Part shown: positions 63,621 through 64,000 of the stretch, piece by piece
Layout of the letters: every line of letters begins with the position of its first letter
Numbering within the stretch: the stretch's first letter is position 1
Source of the DNA: CAYGLF01 sp964350945
GTDB lineage: Bacteria > Chlamydiota > Chlamydiia > Chlamydiales > JAAZZY01
Reading direction: 5' to 3'
DNA: 64,000 bases
Assembly (NCBI GenBank): GCA_964350945.1
Contig: CAYGLF010000008.1
Coordinates: 4,726-68,725, forward strand
Program-made: the position numbers and the translations under genes
The notes under the pieces: model-generated
The model's input: the letters and a program-made list of their open reading frames with translations, nothing else
Told to the model about the DNA's origin: nothing
The model's database searches: none

Positions 63621-64000
63621 GTGGTTCAAAGCATTTCAAGTAATAACCCTGATTTTCAATATGGCGGCAGTAAAGCCGTTCCTCAAGATAACGACCCGTC
63701 AAACTTCCAAAGCTACCTCAACCAACAAGACGCCCCTTCTCACCTGCAAAGCCCGATGGATATGATTTCAGCTCACAGCCAATCTAACTTCGGGGCCCCT
63801 ACCACCGAATCTTCGAGCAACTTAGGCCCTGCCCCTGAAAACTTTGGCCCCCCGGGAATTTCCCAAGTCTCTGGAGACAACTCCTCTAATTTTGGAGCTC
63901 CTGGATTTGGTGCAGATCAAACCAGCCAGGTAGGTGATGCCCAACCAGGAAGTGGCCCTCTGGGGCCAGGAGGCACCCATAAGCCTCCCCCACCCACAAC
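63621..64000 (+). CDS. Partial low-complexity protein (Pro/Gly/Asn/Ser-rich), N-terminal part
   Basis: Open frame from GTG 63621 to the window edge (126 codons, incomplete). AGAGGG lies 7 bases before the GTG; an in-frame TTG at 63561 is less likely. The sequence is rich in Pro, Gly, Ser, Asn and Gln with repeated FGAP/FGPP-type elements (SNFGAPTT, ENFGPPG, SNFGAPGFG). No signal peptide or membrane segment so far. In C. trachomatis the genes after hemA (CT663, CT664) belong to the type III secretion apparatus, so this could be the disordered start of such a protein; this is inference from position only. Confidence 0.6.
   Translation, partial: MVQSISSNNPDFQYGGSKAVPQDNDPSNFQSYLNQQDAPSHLQSPMDMISAHSQSNFGAPTTESSSNLGPAPENFGPPGISQVSGDNSSNFGAPGFGADQTSQVGDAQPGSGPLGPGGTHKPPPPT

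Overview
The window is a dense, moderately AT-rich bacterial chromosome segment from a chlamydia-related (environmental) member of the phylum Chlamydiae. The main evidence is gene order. Several blocks repeat the order I remember from Chlamydia trachomatis: HAD phosphatase, truA, ispD, SWIB, prfB, acetyltransferase, yebC (CT464 to CT457); recO, yidD, LysM protein, pheT, MORN-like lipoprotein, ogt (CT470 to CT477); ptr, plsB, rng (CT806 to CT808); yceA/trhO, rpsD, murJ, nfo (CT624 to CT627); and gyrA_2, gyrB_2, hemA (CT660 to CT662). A free-standing SWIB protein, a plant-like soluble PlsB and a short HemA are also chlamydial hallmarks. Many accessory genes absent from Chlamydiaceae point to a Parachlamydia, Simkania or Rhabdochlamydia-type organism; I cannot resolve the family.

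Layout. 1-5.4 kb: partial lipoprotein, HAD phosphatase, GshF-type glutathione synthase, truA, ispD and SWIB. 5.7-9.6 kb: an insertion with a UDP-sugar pyrophosphorylase-like protein, a secreted alpha/beta hydrolase and a small exported protein. 9.7-14.1 kb: prfB with a programmed +1 frameshift, GNAT, SprT-like protease, yebC and pabB. 14.1-18.3 kb: a complete EmrAB-TolC type efflux operon on the minus strand. 18.4-22.8 kb: pabC-like gene, proS, an exported amidase and an SDR protein. 22.8-31.0 kb: autotransporter, then the ptr-plsB-rng operon. 31.4-35.5 kb: a repeat-containing protein of unknown function, then a minus-strand operon of hpf, an MBL hydrolase and two PD-(D/E)xK nuclease-like proteins, and tRNA-Arg. 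35.6-43.8 kb: a Pro/Tyr-rich TPR protein, recO, LysE exporter, tRNA-Leu, yidD, LysM protein, pheT, MORN lipoprotein and ogt. 43.9-56.6 kb: Cys-rich lipoprotein, trhO, rpsD, a Pro-rich membrane protein, murJ, nfo, asnS, MscS channel and gyrA_2/gyrB_2 (topoisomerase IV). 56.6-62.2 kb: a pseB-like dehydratase and a dabA-dabB-lysR inorganic-carbon uptake locus, inserted between gyrB_2 and hemA. 62.5-64 kb: hemA and the start of a low-complexity protein.

Function. The core genes cover translation, isoprenoid and tetrapyrrole precursors, phospholipid acylation, DNA topology and repair, and the cell envelope. The accessory genes add abilities that reduced Chlamydiaceae lack: glutathione synthesis, chorismate-derived p-aminobenzoate (PabB plus PabC), direct Asn-tRNA charging, drug efflux, and bicarbonate/CO2 accumulation. 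Seven convergent gene pairs overlap at their 3' ends, three of them sharing a 4-nt double stop codon. I found no IS elements, CRISPR arrays, phage genes or rRNA.
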